Part shown: in pieces, positions 34,076 to 42,817 of the stretch
How the letters are laid out: each line of letters opens with the position of its first letter
How positions within the stretch are numbered: position 1 is the first letter of the stretch
From: Hyphomicrobiales bacterium
GTDB taxonomy: Bacteria > Pseudomonadota > Alphaproteobacteria > Rhizobiales > Rhizobiaceae
Length of the DNA: 64,000 nucleotides
Assembly: GCA_900469955.1 (NCBI GenBank)
Contig: UBYX01000002.1
Span: 62,193-126,192 of the forward strand
Direction: 5' to 3'
The notes under the pieces: model-generated
What the model was told of the DNA's origin: nothing
The model's database searches: none
What the model saw: the letters and a program-made list of their open reading frames with translations, nothing else
Position numbers and translations under genes: made by a program

Positions 34076-35974
34076 ATGTTGGACTTCCTCGAGCTGGAAG
34101 AAACTGTCGGCAAGGCCTGGCACCGGCTGGTCGGCCAGACGCGGAGCATGCCGCGTTATCCGGAGCACGCGGTTCCGCTGGACGAGATCAAAACCGTCCT
34201 CGCCTCCTGCTTTCGCGGTTTCGGCGGCGACCACGCCGTCCAGCTCGTCGCAGCCCATCAGCGTACGTCCAAGCATCGCCTGAAGCTTCGCCAGCTCGTC
34301 GGCCTTGGAGAAGAGCGGATCGCCCGCTCCGGCAGGGATTTCGCACGTGCGATGTTGCCTGATGTCATCGATTTCTTTCCGGACCGCAGCCTGAACCGGG
34401 AACTGTTCATCTGGCTCACGGCGTCTATCGCCATGCTGCCTGAAACCCTTCCCACTTCCGGCGATCCTCTCGTCAAGGACCTGGAGAGGTTGCATCTGTC
34501 ATCCACCAACGTGGACAGGACCCTTGCAGCATTCCCGGGCCTCCGGCCGGTTTATCGCAAGCTATGCGAAGCAACGCTTGCGGAGCGCCGGCGCGGATCG
34601 CTTCCGGCTGTCGAACAGCTTCTGGAAGGCAGGATCGTCAGCATGCTCCGTAATGGGGCGGGTTTGCCGGACGACACGCCGAAGGCGATCTTCCCGCGCC
34701 ACGAACCGCCCGGCTACCAGCCAATGATGGACGTTCCGCTATGGCCGGAATTCTTCCCACAAGAGGAAAGCCGTTCCAACGCTCCGGATTCGGACGCCCC
34801 GCTCGATGATCCGCAAGATGGCGGCGGAAAAAAGCGCTTTGCCGCCGAACGCGAGCGCGAAGATGACAAAAGATCGGAGCGAAGCCCGTTCATCCTGAAC
34901 CGTTTCGAAAAGATCCTGTCGATGGCGGAAATGGTCAATGTCGACCGCCCCACCGACGACTCGCCTGAGGAAAACGGAAAAGCCGCCGAAGATCTTGACG
35001 AAATGATCCTCGGACGGCGTCGGGAGCGCCCCTCCTCCCGCTTCCGCTTCGATCTGGATCTTCCGCCGGAAATGGTCGACCTTGCGGAAATTGCCTCCGA
35101 ATTGAGCTATCCGGAATGGGATTATCGGAAGGGTGTCTATCTGAAGGATCACTGCCGCGTCCTCGCCGTTCCCGCCTCGGCAACTGGCGAGCGGCCGGAA
35201 ATCAGTCAGGACACAAAGGCGCTCATCGGAAAGGTACGCAAGCAGTTCGAACTGCTTCGGCCACGTCACGAGATACTCAAGGCGCAGCTCGACGGCGTCG
35301 AACTCGACCTCGATGCAGTCGTCCGCTGCAGGACCGATCTTGTGGCCGGCGGCCAGGGGACGGATCGGCTCCATCTCACCACGCAGCCGCGCACGCCTGA
35401 TCTCGCCGTCAGCATCCTCGTAGACGTCTCGCTCTCCACTGACGCATGGATCGACAACCGGCGGGTGCTCGACGTGGAGAAGGAGGCGCTGCTGGTTCTC
35501 TCTCAGGGATTGTCGGCCTGCGGCACGGATCACTCCATAGTGACATTCACGTCGCGGCGACGCTCCTGGGTCAGGATGGAAACCGTCAGGGGTTTCGATG
35601 AGCGCGCGTCACCCCTTGTCGAAGACCGGATTGCCGCCCTGAAACCCGGTTACTACACCCGCCTCGGCACGGCTCTGAGGCACACCACCTCCCAATTGAC
35701 GAAACGTCCCAATCGGACCCGCTTGCTGCTCGTGCTGACCGACGGCAAGCCAAACGACATCGACCACTACGAAGGCCGGTTTGCTCTCGAGGACAGCCGC
35801 AAGGCTGTTCAGGAAGCACGCCGTCTGGGGGTCAATGTGTTTGCGGTAACGGTGGACAAGGAGGCGAAATCCTACCTCCCGGCGATGTTCGGTCGAAACG
35901 GATACGCCCTGGTCGGAGAGATCGCCAAGCTCCCGGCCGCCTTGCCCGCCATCTATCGGGGCCTGACAGCATAA
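34076..35974 (+). CDS. norD: NorD, VWA-domain partner of NorQ
   Basis: This 632-residue cytoplasmic protein has a C-terminal von Willebrand A domain. Its MIDAS site DVSLS lies near residue 446, the second element is around TKRPNRTRLL and the Asp is in TDGKPND. The middle is charged and probably flexible (about 235-320). NorD is thought to hand NorQ's ATPase activity to NorCB during metal-centre maturation. It lies 12 bases after norQ. A strong terminator follows. Confidence 0.94.
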   Translation: MLDFLELEETVGKAWHRLVGQTRSMPRYPEHAVPLDEIKTVLASCFRGFGGDHAVQLVAAHQRTSKHRLKLRQLVGLGEERIARSGRDFARAMLPDVIDFFPDRSLNRELFIWLTASIAMLPETLPTSGDPLVKDLERLHLSSTNVDRTLAAFPGLRPVYRKLCEATLAERRRGSLPAVEQLLEGRIVSMLRNGAGLPDDTPKAIFPRHEPPGYQPMMDVPLWPEFFPQEESRSNAPDSDAPLDDPQDGGGKKRFAAEREREDDKRSERSPFILNRFEKILSMAEMVNVDRPTDDSPEENGKAAEDLDEMILGRRRERPSSRFRFDLDLPPEMVDLAEIASELSYPEWDYRKGVYLKDHCRVLAVPASATGERPEISQDTKALIGKVRKQFELLRPRHEILKAQLDGVELDLDAVVRCRTDLVAGGQGTDRLHLTTQPRTPDLAVSILVDVSLSTDAWIDNRRVLDVEKEALLVLSQGLSACGTDHSIVTFTSRRRSWVRMETVRGFDERASPLVEDRIAALKPGYYTRLGTALRHTTSQLTKRPNRTRLLLVLTDGKPNDIDHYEGRFALEDSRKAVQEARRLGVNVFAVTVDKEAKSYLPAMFGRNGYALVGEIAKLPAALPAIYRGLTA

Positions 35975-35995
35975 CGAGGCGGCGGACCTCAAAAG

Positions 35996-36030
35996 AAGGC
36001 GCGACAGTCTGTGACTGCCGTGCCTTTTTT
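35996..36030 (+). terminator. Terminator of the norCBQD operon
   Basis: A 14-bp imperfect stem (AAGGC-N4-CAGTC against GACTG-N4-GCCTT) with a 3-base loop is followed by TTTT. On the minus strand it would also serve hemN. Confidence 0.75.
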
Positions 36031-36059
36031 GCGCTGGGCCGATGGGACGCGGAGGAAGC

Positions 36060-37412
36060 TCAGGCCGCCTTGCTGAAGGTGCGGCCGGTCTGGTTGAGAT
36101 AAGCGTCGAATGCCGAAGCCACGGCCCGGACAATGAACCGATGCTGGTCGGACACCTTGATGATGCCGCCGTGAAGCGTGATCAGCCCGTCCCGCTGGAG
36201 CGCATCGAGCCGTTCGTTGCCTGCCATCAGAGCGTCGGCCTCAAACCCATGAGCCGAGGCAGCAGCCGCAACGTCGACGGAGAAGTCGCACATTACCCGC
36301 TCGATCACGTCGGCCCGCAAACGATCCTCCGCGGTTAGGCGATAGCCCTTCGAGGTCGGCAGTTCGCCTCCCGCTACGCGGGAGGCATAGAGACCGGGAG
36401 GCACTTCGTTTTGAACATAGCCCTGAGGCAGCTTGCCGATGGAGGATGCTCCAAGGCCGATCAGTGCCTCGCAGGCGTCCGTCGTATAGCCTTGGAAATT
36501 CCTGTGAAGTCGGCCTTCCTGCTGCGCGAGCGTCAGCCCGTCGGCTGGCAAGGCGAAGTGATCGAGACCTATTCTCTCGTATCCTGCCGCGATCAAAGTC
36601 GCCGCGATTGCTTCGGCTTGCAGCGCGCGCCCGCGAACATCCGGAAGTGTCGCTTCATCGATGAGCCGCTGATGCTTCTTGAATGTCGGGATATGGGCAT
36701 AGCCGAAAACGGCAAGACGATCGGGGCGCAGGCGGATCGCTGTCTCCACGGTGTCAATGCAGGATTGGACGGTCTGATAAGGCAGGCCATAGATGAGGTC
36801 GAAGTTGATCGCCTGAATGCCATTTCCGCGAAGCCGCTCCACCGCCGTCATCGTCGTTTCGACGCTCTGTATCCGGTTGATGGCTTTCTGCACCTTGGGG
36901 TCGAAGCTCTGGACGCCGAGGCTCGCACGAGTCACACCCGACGCGCCCAGAGCGTCGGCCATTTCGGCCGTCAATGTCCGCGGATCGATCTCGACAGCGG
37001 TGTTGACGCCCTCGGCAAAGCCGAGACGATCCCGGAGAGCCTCCATCAACTGGACGAACTCTTCCGGCTTGATGATGGTGGGGGTGCCGCCGCCAAAGTG
37101 GATTTCGCCCACATGGAAGCTGTCGCCCCTGACCGCGGCCAGCAGTTCTACCTCCCGGTGGAGCACCTCCAGATAATCGAGGATCGGCTTGTCCCGCTCG
37201 GTAATCGTGGTGTGACAGCCGCAATACCAGCACATGGACCGACAGAAGGGGATATGGAGATAGAGGGAAGTGGCCCGCCCTGCCGGCAACGCCTTCAGCC
37301 AACCGTGATAGTCGGCGGGATCGAAGTCGCTCGAAAAGTTCGGCGCCGTCGGATAGCTCGTGTAACGCGGCAATCGCGCATCGCCGTATTTCTCGATGAT
37401 CGCTTCGGACAT
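36060..37412 (-). CDS. hemN: Oxygen-independent coproporphyrinogen III oxidase (HemN)
   Basis: This radical-SAM enzyme of heme synthesis decarboxylates coproporphyrinogen III when oxygen is absent, keeping heme available for denitrification cytochromes. The 450-residue protein has the cluster motif in FCRSMCWYCGCH, then FGGGTPTI and the HemN C-terminal domain (DRLRADVIERVMCDF). ATG 37412 was preferred to TTG 37430 because GAGGT lies 6 bases upstream and this gives the normal length. An FNR-like site lies at 37474-37487 in front of it. Confidence 0.94.
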   Translation of the reverse strand: MSEAIIEKYGDARLPRYTSYPTAPNFSSDFDPADYHGWLKALPAGRATSLYLHIPFCRSMCWYCGCHTTITERDKPILDYLEVLHREVELLAAVRGDSFHVGEIHFGGGTPTIIKPEEFVQLMEALRDRLGFAEGVNTAVEIDPRTLTAEMADALGASGVTRASLGVQSFDPKVQKAINRIQSVETTMTAVERLRGNGIQAINFDLIYGLPYQTVQSCIDTVETAIRLRPDRLAVFGYAHIPTFKKHQRLIDEATLPDVRGRALQAEAIAATLIAAGYERIGLDHFALPADGLTLAQQEGRLHRNFQGYTTDACEALIGLGASSIGKLPQGYVQNEVPPGLYASRVAGGELPTSKGYRLTAEDRLRADVIERVMCDFSVDVAAAASAHGFEADALMAGNERLDALQRDGLITLHGGIIKVSDQHRFIVRAVASAFDAYLNQTGRTFSKAA

Positions 37413-37473
37413 CTCGGATACCTCGTTCAATTCAGCATTGGAGAGGCTTTAGCGCTGAAGTGGCGCTTCATCT

Positions 37474-37487
37474 TTGTGCGAAATCAA
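37474..37487. promoter_or_regulatory. FNR/FixK-like box before hemN (TTGTG-CGAA-ATCAA)
   Basis: Read from the minus strand, the half-site TTGAT matches the FNR/FixK consensus; the other half is degenerate. It lies 62 bases upstream of hemN. Confidence 0.5.
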
Positions 37488-37514
37488 GGACTGCCTCCCG
37501 TTTCGCTGAAATGT

Positions 37515-37528
37515 TTGTTTAGCCACAA
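37515..37528. promoter_or_regulatory. NnrR-type box before the DUF2249 operon (TTGTT-TAGC-CACAA)
   Basis: The right half CACAA fits the NnrR consensus C(A/G)CAA. It lies 87 bases upstream of the first DUF2249 gene and is the second of two sites in the hemN-DUF2249 gap. Confidence 0.5.
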
Positions 37529-37614
37529 ATTTCGCAGGCGAAGTCGCTGCTAGTGCATGAAAGTGGCCCGGGATTGCCCGGCGCCTCGTCATTCTGAAAG
37601 GCAAGGACAAACAT

Positions 37615-37884
37615 ATGCCGGATACGCAGATTCCCTCCATCGATGTCAGAACTCTGGCGCCAGCCGAGCGTCACCCCAGGATCTTCGGTGTGCTGACCTC
37701 GCTCGCCCCGGGCGGCATCATGCACGTGACCAGCGACCACGATCCGCGGCCGCTGCATTACCAGATCGAGAGCCGGTACCCGGAGCAGTTCGATTGGCAG
37801 TATCTCGAGCAGGGTCCGGCCGTGTGGCGCGTCGAAATCCAGCGCGCCCAGGGTTCCGGCTGCGACTGCTGCTGCGGCCACTGA
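37615..37884 (+). CDS. DUF2249-domain protein with Cys-rich tail
   Basis: This 89-residue cytoplasmic protein has a DUF2249 domain (about 8-75: DVRTLAPAERHPRIFGVLTSLAPGGIMHVTSDHDPRPLHYQIE) and ends in GSGCDCCCGH. The tail could bind a metal or act in redox chemistry. DUF2249 proteins have a TusA/SirA-like fold and are common in denitrification and hemerythrin neighbourhoods, but their chemistry is unsettled. It starts a tight five-gene operon and is preceded by an NnrR-type box. Confidence 0.85.
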   Translation: MPDTQIPSIDVRTLAPAERHPRIFGVLTSLAPGGIMHVTSDHDPRPLHYQIESRYPEQFDWQYLEQGPAVWRVEIQRAQGSGCDCCCGH

Positions 37885-37895
37885 AAGAAAAGGTC

Positions 37896-39257
37896 ATGCC
37901 CGGCGCCACCCTATCCCGTTGGACAATGTCGTATTTTGCTGCCGCATTGTCCTGCCTGGTCGCTGGATTGATCCTGACGGCCTCGGGCTTCGGTTATCCC
38001 TCGACCGCAATCGAGGACCCGGAGTCCCTGGCGGTCATCCACCTGATTGCGATCGGCTGGTTGGGGCTACTGTTCGCAGGCTCGCTCCTCCAGTTCGTGC
38101 CGGTGCTCGTTTCGCGGCCGCTGGAAATGCCCCGTCTCAGCCTGCCGGTCCTGCTTCTGATGATGGGCGGGCTCGGACTTTTGCTCACCGGCTTCCTGGG
38201 CCTTGCCGATATTCTGCCGCTCTGGAGCTGGACTCTGCCGCTCGGAGGCAGCGTTCTCACACTTGCATTTGCGGGTCTTCTCTGGATGGTGACAAAGACG
38301 CTCGCTGCAGCTCGTCCCCTACCGTTGCCCGCCAAATTCGTTGCCCTTGGCTGTGCGGCGCTCGTTGGAGTGGCTGTCAGCGGCCTGCTCCTCGCCCTGC
38401 CGCTCTCGGGCCTCACCGCCAACCGATATCTGGTCTATTTTCTGCTGGAGGCTGCTCCGTCGCACGCCTATCTCGGGCTCGTCGGCTGGATGACAATTAC
38501 CGCGATCGGCGTCAGCTACCGGCTTTTGGCAATGTTTCTGCTCTCGCCGGAGCGATCCCGGATGACGAGCCGAGCAGTGGGATGGTTGATGGCTGCCGGA
38601 CTGGGGATAGTCGTCTGCGGCATCTTGCCGGCCGCCGGCTCCGGAATAAGCTCGACCGCAACAATCTACCTCGCAACGGCTTTTGGAGGGGCTGCCGCCC
38701 TGATCTACGGCCTGGATGTCCATTTCATCTTTCGCGAACGAAAACGCAAATCCGCGGAGATGAACGTGCTTGCCAGTCTGACGGCCGTCGCGATGCTGAT
38801 TGCCTCTTTCATTTTGTTTGGAGCGTCGGTCCTGGGCGATCTGCCCATAGATCTCGTGCTTCCGGCTGCGTATCTCTTCGTGTTCGGCTGGCTGACGGGT
38901 CTCGGGCTGGGGCAGCTCTACAAGATCGTTGCCTTCATGACCTGGCTCGAGTGCTACGGACCGATCCTCGGCCGCGCCCCGGTGCCACGGGTCCAGGAAC
39001 TCGTCAACGAGCGGCGCTCGGCCGCATGGTTCTTGCTCTATTTCGGTGCCACCGCCGCCGCGAGCATCGCGCTGATTGCCGCGGCGCCGAGCATATTCAG
39101 ATGGATGACGGTGGCCCAGTTGGCGGCAATCTGCGCGCTGGCCTTCGAATTTGCCCAGGCCCGTCGTCTCGCAATTGTGCCACAGGAAGTCCGGCTGCCC
39201 AACGGCGCCCGCCACCCGCAACTGTTTCTACCAAGCTTCAAGGGACGTTCGCAATGA
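37896..39257 (+). CDS. Polytopic membrane protein of the DUF2249 operon (NnrS/oxidase-subunit-I-like)
   Basis: This 453-residue protein has about a dozen TM helices. Conserved-looking His residues sit in VIHLIAIGWLGLLFAGSLLQFVPVL and in SHAYLGLVGWMTITAIGVSYRLL, a pattern like the heme-ligating helices of NnrS and oxidase subunit I proteins. It may therefore bind heme or copper, which is inference. ATG 37896 lies 11 bases after the first DUF2249 gene, and the stop overlaps the next gene by 4 bases. The role is probably NO or anaerobic respiratory stress handling. Confidence 0.8.
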   Translation: MPGATLSRWTMSYFAAALSCLVAGLILTASGFGYPSTAIEDPESLAVIHLIAIGWLGLLFAGSLLQFVPVLVSRPLEMPRLSLPVLLLMMGGLGLLLTGFLGLADILPLWSWTLPLGGSVLTLAFAGLLWMVTKTLAAARPLPLPAKFVALGCAALVGVAVSGLLLALPLSGLTANRYLVYFLLEAAPSHAYLGLVGWMTITAIGVSYRLLAMFLLSPERSRMTSRAVGWLMAAGLGIVVCGILPAAGSGISSTATIYLATAFGGAAALIYGLDVHFIFRERKRKSAEMNVLASLTAVAMLIASFILFGASVLGDLPIDLVLPAAYLFVFGWLTGLGLGQLYKIVAFMTWLECYGPILGRAPVPRVQELVNERRSAAWFLLYFGATAAASIALIAAAPSIFRWMTVAQLAAICALAFEFAQARRLAIVPQEVRLPNGARHPQLFLPSFKGRSQ

Positions 39258-39775
39258 CCATGGAATTCAAGGAACTCGACGTCCGACCGATCCTGCGAGA
39301 CGGCGGCGAACCATTCGAAGAAATCATGAAAGCGGTTGCCGGGCTGCAGGAGGGTCAGGGACTTAGACTGCTCGCGCCCTTCAGGCCGCAGCCGCTCTTT
39401 CGGGTGATGGATTCGAAGGGGTTCGACCACGAGGTCGTCGAACTGCAAGGCGGCCACTTCGAGGTGCGCTTCACGCCCAGAATGGAAGAGGCGGTCGCCG
39501 TGTCCGAAAACGCGATTTCGCCCACGCTCTGGCCGGAGCCCACGGTGCAGCTCGATCTTTCCGCCCTGCCGCCGCCCGAGCCGATGCAGCAGATCCTCGC
39601 GGCGGCCGAAGGCCTTGAAGCCGGCAAGGTGATCTTCGCGGTGCTCTCGCGCGAGCCGATCTTCCTCTTCCCCGAGCTTACCCGCCGGGGCCATCAGTGG
39701 GTCGGCAACTACGACCAGGGCGGCACTGCCTATCGGATCATGATCCGCGTCGGCTCGGGAAACGGCGATGCTTGA
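39254..39775 (+). CDS. Tandem DUF2249 protein
   Basis: This 173-residue protein has two DUF2249 units. The first is about 5-78 (ELDVRPILRDGGEPFEEIMKAV to GGHFEVRF), and the second about 97-168 (VQLDLSALPPPEPMQQILAAAE to GGTAYRIMI). Repeats within the chain share the DVR/DLS start and the LxREPIFLFPEL-like middle. It has no Cys-rich tail, unlike the first operon gene. Its ends overlap both neighbours (4 and 8 bases), so expression is coupled. Confidence 0.85.
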   Translation: MTMEFKELDVRPILRDGGEPFEEIMKAVAGLQEGQGLRLLAPFRPQPLFRVMDSKGFDHEVVELQGGHFEVRFTPRMEEAVAVSENAISPTLWPEPTVQLDLSALPPPEPMQQILAAAEGLEAGKVIFAVLSREPIFLFPELTRRGHQWVGNYDQGGTAYRIMIRVGSGNGDA

Positions 39776-40064
39776 CCCGTTCGACCAGCAGGAGATCGTA
39801 GACCGGGTAAGGCGGCAGCTATCCACGATCATCGATCCCGAGATCGGCCGTGGCATCGTGGAAATGGGATTGATCTACCTGATCGAAATCAGCGCCGAAG
39901 CCGATGTCAGCATCATCATGACCACCACGACAAAGGGTTGCCCCGCGGCAGGTTTCCTCACCGACGCCGTCAGATCCAGCGCAGCTTCTGTACCGGGCGT
40001 CGGCAATGTCGAGGTCACCCTCACCTATGAGCCGATGTGGCATCCGGAGATGATGCAATCATGA
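39768..40064 (+). CDS. DUF59/MIP18-family iron-sulfur assembly protein (PaaD/SufT-like)
   Basis: This 98-residue protein has the DUF59 fold, with the start VDRVRRQLSTIIDPEIGRGIVEMGLIY and the conserved Cys in TTTTKGCPAAGF. The family matures iron-sulfur or other metal centres. In this operon it may repair or load metal centres damaged by NO. It overlaps the tandem DUF2249 gene by 8 bases and the next gene by 4. Confidence 0.88.
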   Translation: MLDPFDQQEIVDRVRRQLSTIIDPEIGRGIVEMGLIYLIEISAEADVSIIMTTTTKGCPAAGFLTDAVRSSAASVPGVGNVEVTLTYEPMWHPEMMQS

Positions 40065-40270
40065 GCATTTGGCGTGAGACAACAAAAACGCGTTGCGCGC
40101 AGTCGCGGCTCGATCCGGAAGACGATCCGTGTTGCGAGCTTCATCAACAGCGGCACCAATACGCGCGAGCGATGGCCGAGGAAATTCTCTTCATCGGGGC
40201 CGCCGGCGATCTAGCAACCTTCCTTCTGTCGGAAGTTGAGCGGTTAAGCGAGCCGATAGGCTGGGAATAA
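40061..40270 (+). CDS. Small protein closing the DUF2249 operon, function unknown
   Basis: This 69-residue protein has three Cys (TRCAQ and the pair DDPCCEL) and a helical C-terminal half (ARAMAEEILFIGAAGDLATFLLSEVERL). The ATG overlaps the stop of the DUF59 gene (ATGA), which is the main evidence that it is real. The Cys pair near the N-terminus hints at metal or redox involvement. No family is recognised. Confidence 0.65.
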   Translation: MSIWRETTKTRCAQSRLDPEDDPCCELHQQRHQYARAMAEEILFIGAAGDLATFLLSEVERLSEPIGWE

Positions 40271-40458
40271 GGCTTGAAGAGGAGAGGTCGAAACCGCGGC
40301 AAGAAAAATCCGTAACTGCGGCCGAAAGCACTGAATAAAAACATCTAGCCCGACTTGAGCGGACCCGCAGCGCGCCTTGAAGGAACAACTGGGACCGCTC
40401 AATCGGGATAACTTGAGGGAAGAGAAATGACAGATCAACGGCGGCCAAGAGGGAGGAA

Positions 40459-40490
40459 AGCCGGCCGCCGCCCGATCGAGACGGCCGGCT
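40459..40490 (-). terminator. Terminator of the pseudoazurin gene
   Basis: A 9-bp GC-rich stem AGCCGGCCG/CGGCCGGCT with a 14-base loop begins at the pseudoazurin stop on the minus strand. It is followed there by TTTCC. The gap 40271-40489 shows nothing else. Confidence 0.6.
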
Positions 40491-40936
40491 CAGACGCCGG
40501 CTGCAGCGATATCCGCATCCAGACGTTCGCGGGCCTTCTTCGGCAGCTTCGCCGCCTTGATGGCATCAAGATTTTTCGGAGCGTCGCCGACGACGACTAG
40601 GCCGATCATGCCCATGCCGACATGCGGTGCGCATTTGACCGCATAGGCTCCCTCAACGTCGAAGGTGATCTTCACGGCTTCGTTCATCTTGCCCTTGAAC
40701 GCCGTGGCGCCATCCGGGATGAGCCCGTCGATCGTCTCGGCGTTGTGGGACTTGTCCGTCGGAACGAAGGTCACCGTGTCGCCCTTGGCAATCTTGAGCG
40801 AGCTCGGCTCGAAAACCATGGCGCCATCCTTGCCCTTGTTGAGCATCTGGACCTCGAAATCCGCAGCCATCGCGACGGTTCCGAAAGCTGCTGTGAGAAT
40901 GGCCGCGCCGATAAGGGAAGCGAAAGTTTTTTTCAT
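40490..40936 (-). CDS. Pseudoazurin (type 1 copper electron carrier)
   Basis: This 148-residue periplasmic cupredoxin has a Sec signal peptide (cleavage after VAMA near 24). Copper ligands are His in DKSHNAE, then Cys, His and Met in CAPHVGMGM. Pseudoazurin gives electrons to copper nitrite reductase NirK, encoded 2 kb away. The gene has its own NnrR-type box (41009-41022) and terminator, so it is probably monocistronic and co-induced with nirK. Confidence 0.95.
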   Translation of the reverse strand: MKKTFASLIGAAILTAAFGTVAMAADFEVQMLNKGKDGAMVFEPSSLKIAKGDTVTFVPTDKSHNAETIDGLIPDGATAFKGKMNEAVKITFDVEGAYAVKCAPHVGMGMIGLVVVGDAPKNLDAIKAAKLPKKARERLDADIAAAGV

Positions 40937-41008
40937 CGTCTAACTCCTGTTTCAAGAGACCTCGTGCCTCTGTTGATAGGCACCTTATCTCAGGAGCGGA
41001 CGCGTTCT

Positions 41009-41022
41009 TTGACACATCGCAA
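41009..41022. promoter_or_regulatory. NnrR-type box before pseudoazurin (TTGAC-ACAT-CGCAA)
   Basis: The right half CGCAA is the NnrR consensus. The site centre lies about 80 bases upstream of the pseudoazurin start, in the gap after nnrR. Confidence 0.6.
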
Positions 41023-41044
41023 ACATGAGGTGATTTGCGGTTGC

Positions 41045-41740
41045 CTAGCCTTTTACGGTTTCGGCGAGCGCTGAAAGCCCGTCAACATCCTTGACCGTCA
41101 GTTTCTGACGGCCACCTTCCACAAGTCCTTTGGCCTCCCAGGCGCTCATGATCCTGGAAACGGTGTGGAGCGTGGTGCCGGTCATCTCGGCGATGTCCTG
41201 GCGGGAAATCGGAAAGTCGATGCGCACGGCGCCCCCCTCCTTCCTGCCGGCTTGCTTGGCAAGCCGCAGAACCGCATGCGCAACGCGACGCTCGACCTCC
41301 TGCGTGGACATTTCCCGGATACGGGCATGGGCCTCCTCCAGACGCTGCCCGATCGTCTGCATCGCGGTCACCGCCAAACGGGGATTTTTGTCCACGAACT
41401 GAGGCCACAGTTCCGTCGGCCATGACAGCGCAATGCTTTCGGCGACAGCAGTTGCTGTGCCTGGATAGTCGCTGCGCATGAGCGCCTTGGCAAAGCCGAA
41501 CAGGTCGCCGGGATGAACGACGCGGACGATGATCTGCTGACCGTCTTCGGTCACCTGCGTCACCTTCAGCCTGCCATGCAGGAGAAGAAAGAAATGGGTC
41601 GCCGCCGCCCCCTGCTCGAAAACGGCCTCGCCGACCGGTACCCGACGCGAGGTCGAATGCGCAAGAAGGGCCTCGGTGTCGGCATCATCCATCTTCTCGA
41701 AAAGCGGGAAAGTCCGGACGAGGCTTTTGTCGATCTTCAA
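41045..41740 (-). CDS. nnrR: Crp/Fnr-family NO-responsive regulator (NnrR)
   Basis: This regulator of about 231 residues has an N-terminal cyclic-nucleotide-type beta barrel (about 15-120) and a C-terminal helix-turn-helix (RQDIAEMTGTTLHTVSRIMSAWEAKG). It lacks the N-terminal Cys cluster of FNR, which fits NnrR, an NO sensor that activates nir and nor genes. The start is unclear: TTG 41740 with GGAG at normal spacing is preferred; GTG 41755 is an alternative. It follows nirV on the same strand, and seven matching boxes surround it. Confidence 0.88.
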   Translation of the reverse strand: MKIDKSLVRTFPLFEKMDDADTEALLAHSTSRRVPVGEAVFEQGAAATHFFLLLHGRLKVTQVTEDGQQIIVRVVHPGDLFGFAKALMRSDYPGTATAVAESIALSWPTELWPQFVDKNPRLAVTAMQTIGQRLEEAHARIREMSTQEVERRVAHAVLRLAKQAGRKEGGAVRIDFPISRQDIAEMTGTTLHTVSRIMSAWEAKGLVEGGRQKLTVKDVDGLSALAETVKG

Positions 41741-41823
41741 GGCGAGGCGCTCCACTGATTTGGACGCGACCTTAGCACGCCTCGTGGCGAGATCGAAGGC
41801 ACTGCATTGCCGCACCTTCGGGT

Positions 41824-42726
41824 TTAGGCCATCCAGCCCTTTTCGCGGAACCTCACCAGGAAAGGCGCATACCATTTCGTCGATTTCACAAGACGGAAGC
41901 CAAGATTGTCGGGAGGAGTTCCGACCGAACACCCACCGCCTTTCGGGTCGCGGATGAAGGAACTGACCGGCGAACGATGGCTCGCAACGGTGACATAGAC
42001 CCCACATATCGGCTCTGCATTCCGGACAGATCCGTTCGCATAAAGATGCACCCGCCGGTGACAGGTCGACGTCCACTCCCAGACGTTTCCACCGAAATCG
42101 GCAAGCCCGTGTTCATTTTCGCCGAAGCTCCCGAGCGGCCGGGGAACAGGATCGCGTTTCGACCGCTCACGCGCCTCGCGCTCGTAATCCGCCAGCCAGC
42201 GGAGCGCCGGGTTCTTGCTGTCGGGATCAAGCCCGAGCGCATCGTCAGGAAAAAGCTTGCCTGCGGCATGCGCAAGCTGCTGGTCGGACGGAAGCGTCCA
42301 GTATTGGCCGGTCTTTTTCGAGAGCCAGCGGGCGTAGTCCATCGCGTCATCGAAACTGACGCCAGTGACCGGCACGTTCGCGCTACCGGGAGAAGGGGCA
42401 TCGGCCGCCGCGCAGGCCCCATCAAGGACGCAGGCCGCATATTCGGCTGCTGTGATCTGGTATTTCGTGACGGTGAGGCTTTCCGAAGCGATCACCGTCT
42501 TCATCGGCGGATCAACCGGCGCGGTACCCCTCACGAATTCGCCGTCGCTCCGGTACTTGTATGTCCGCGCCGGCACCACGACCGTCTTCGGCTCATGGAT
42601 CGCCCCTCGCGGCTCCGGATTATCGAAAAAACCGGTCTGCTGAACAATACCAGCCGACAGAGCGGCAATCAGCGTGATTGGAAGGGCAGTTTGAAGGATC
42701 GAGAGATTTCGCTTTGTCCGCGGCAT
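41824..42726 (-). CDS. nirV: NirV, SUMF1/formylglycine-enzyme-fold protein
   Basis: This 300-residue protein has an N-terminal TM or signal anchor (about 12-29) followed by a SUMF1-type domain with ITAAEYAACVLDGAC, GFVSFDDAMDYARWLSKKTG-like segments, FGGNVWEWT and the closing NLGFRLVKS. NirV is the standard neighbour of class-I nirK genes, but its exact role in NirK maturation is not established. ATG 42726 has AGGAGG at ideal spacing. It lies 91 bases after nirK across a strong hairpin. Confidence 0.9.
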   Translation of the reverse strand: MPRTKRNLSILQTALPITLIAALSAGIVQQTGFFDNPEPRGAIHEPKTVVVPARTYKYRSDGEFVRGTAPVDPPMKTVIASESLTVTKYQITAAEYAACVLDGACAAADAPSPGSANVPVTGVSFDDAMDYARWLSKKTGQYWTLPSDQQLAHAAGKLFPDDALGLDPDSKNPALRWLADYEREARERSKRDPVPRPLGSFGENEHGLADFGGNVWEWTSTCHRRVHLYANGSVRNAEPICGVYVTVASHRSPVSSFIRDPKGGGCSVGTPPDNLGFRLVKSTKWYAPFLVRFREKGWMA

Positions 42727-42780
42727 GTTCGCCTCCTGGGCGAAACCGCATCCTGAATGATGCGGGCCTGTTGTGGAAGC

Positions 42781-42810
42781 CGGCGGGGCAAGGATCACCC
42801 TGCCCCGCCG
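42781..42810 (-). terminator. Intercistronic hairpin between nirK and nirV
   Basis: A perfect 10-bp stem CGGCGGGGCA/TGCCCCGCCG with a 10-base loop lies just after the nirK stop. There is no T-run, so it may stabilise nirK mRNA rather than stop transcription. Confidence 0.6.
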
Positions 42811-42817
42811 CGCCTGA

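Noticed and set aside
37557..37895. Upstream extension of the membrane protein in the DUF2249 operon
   Set aside because: It overlaps the DUF2249 gene in a different phase. The membrane protein starts naturally at ATG 37896.
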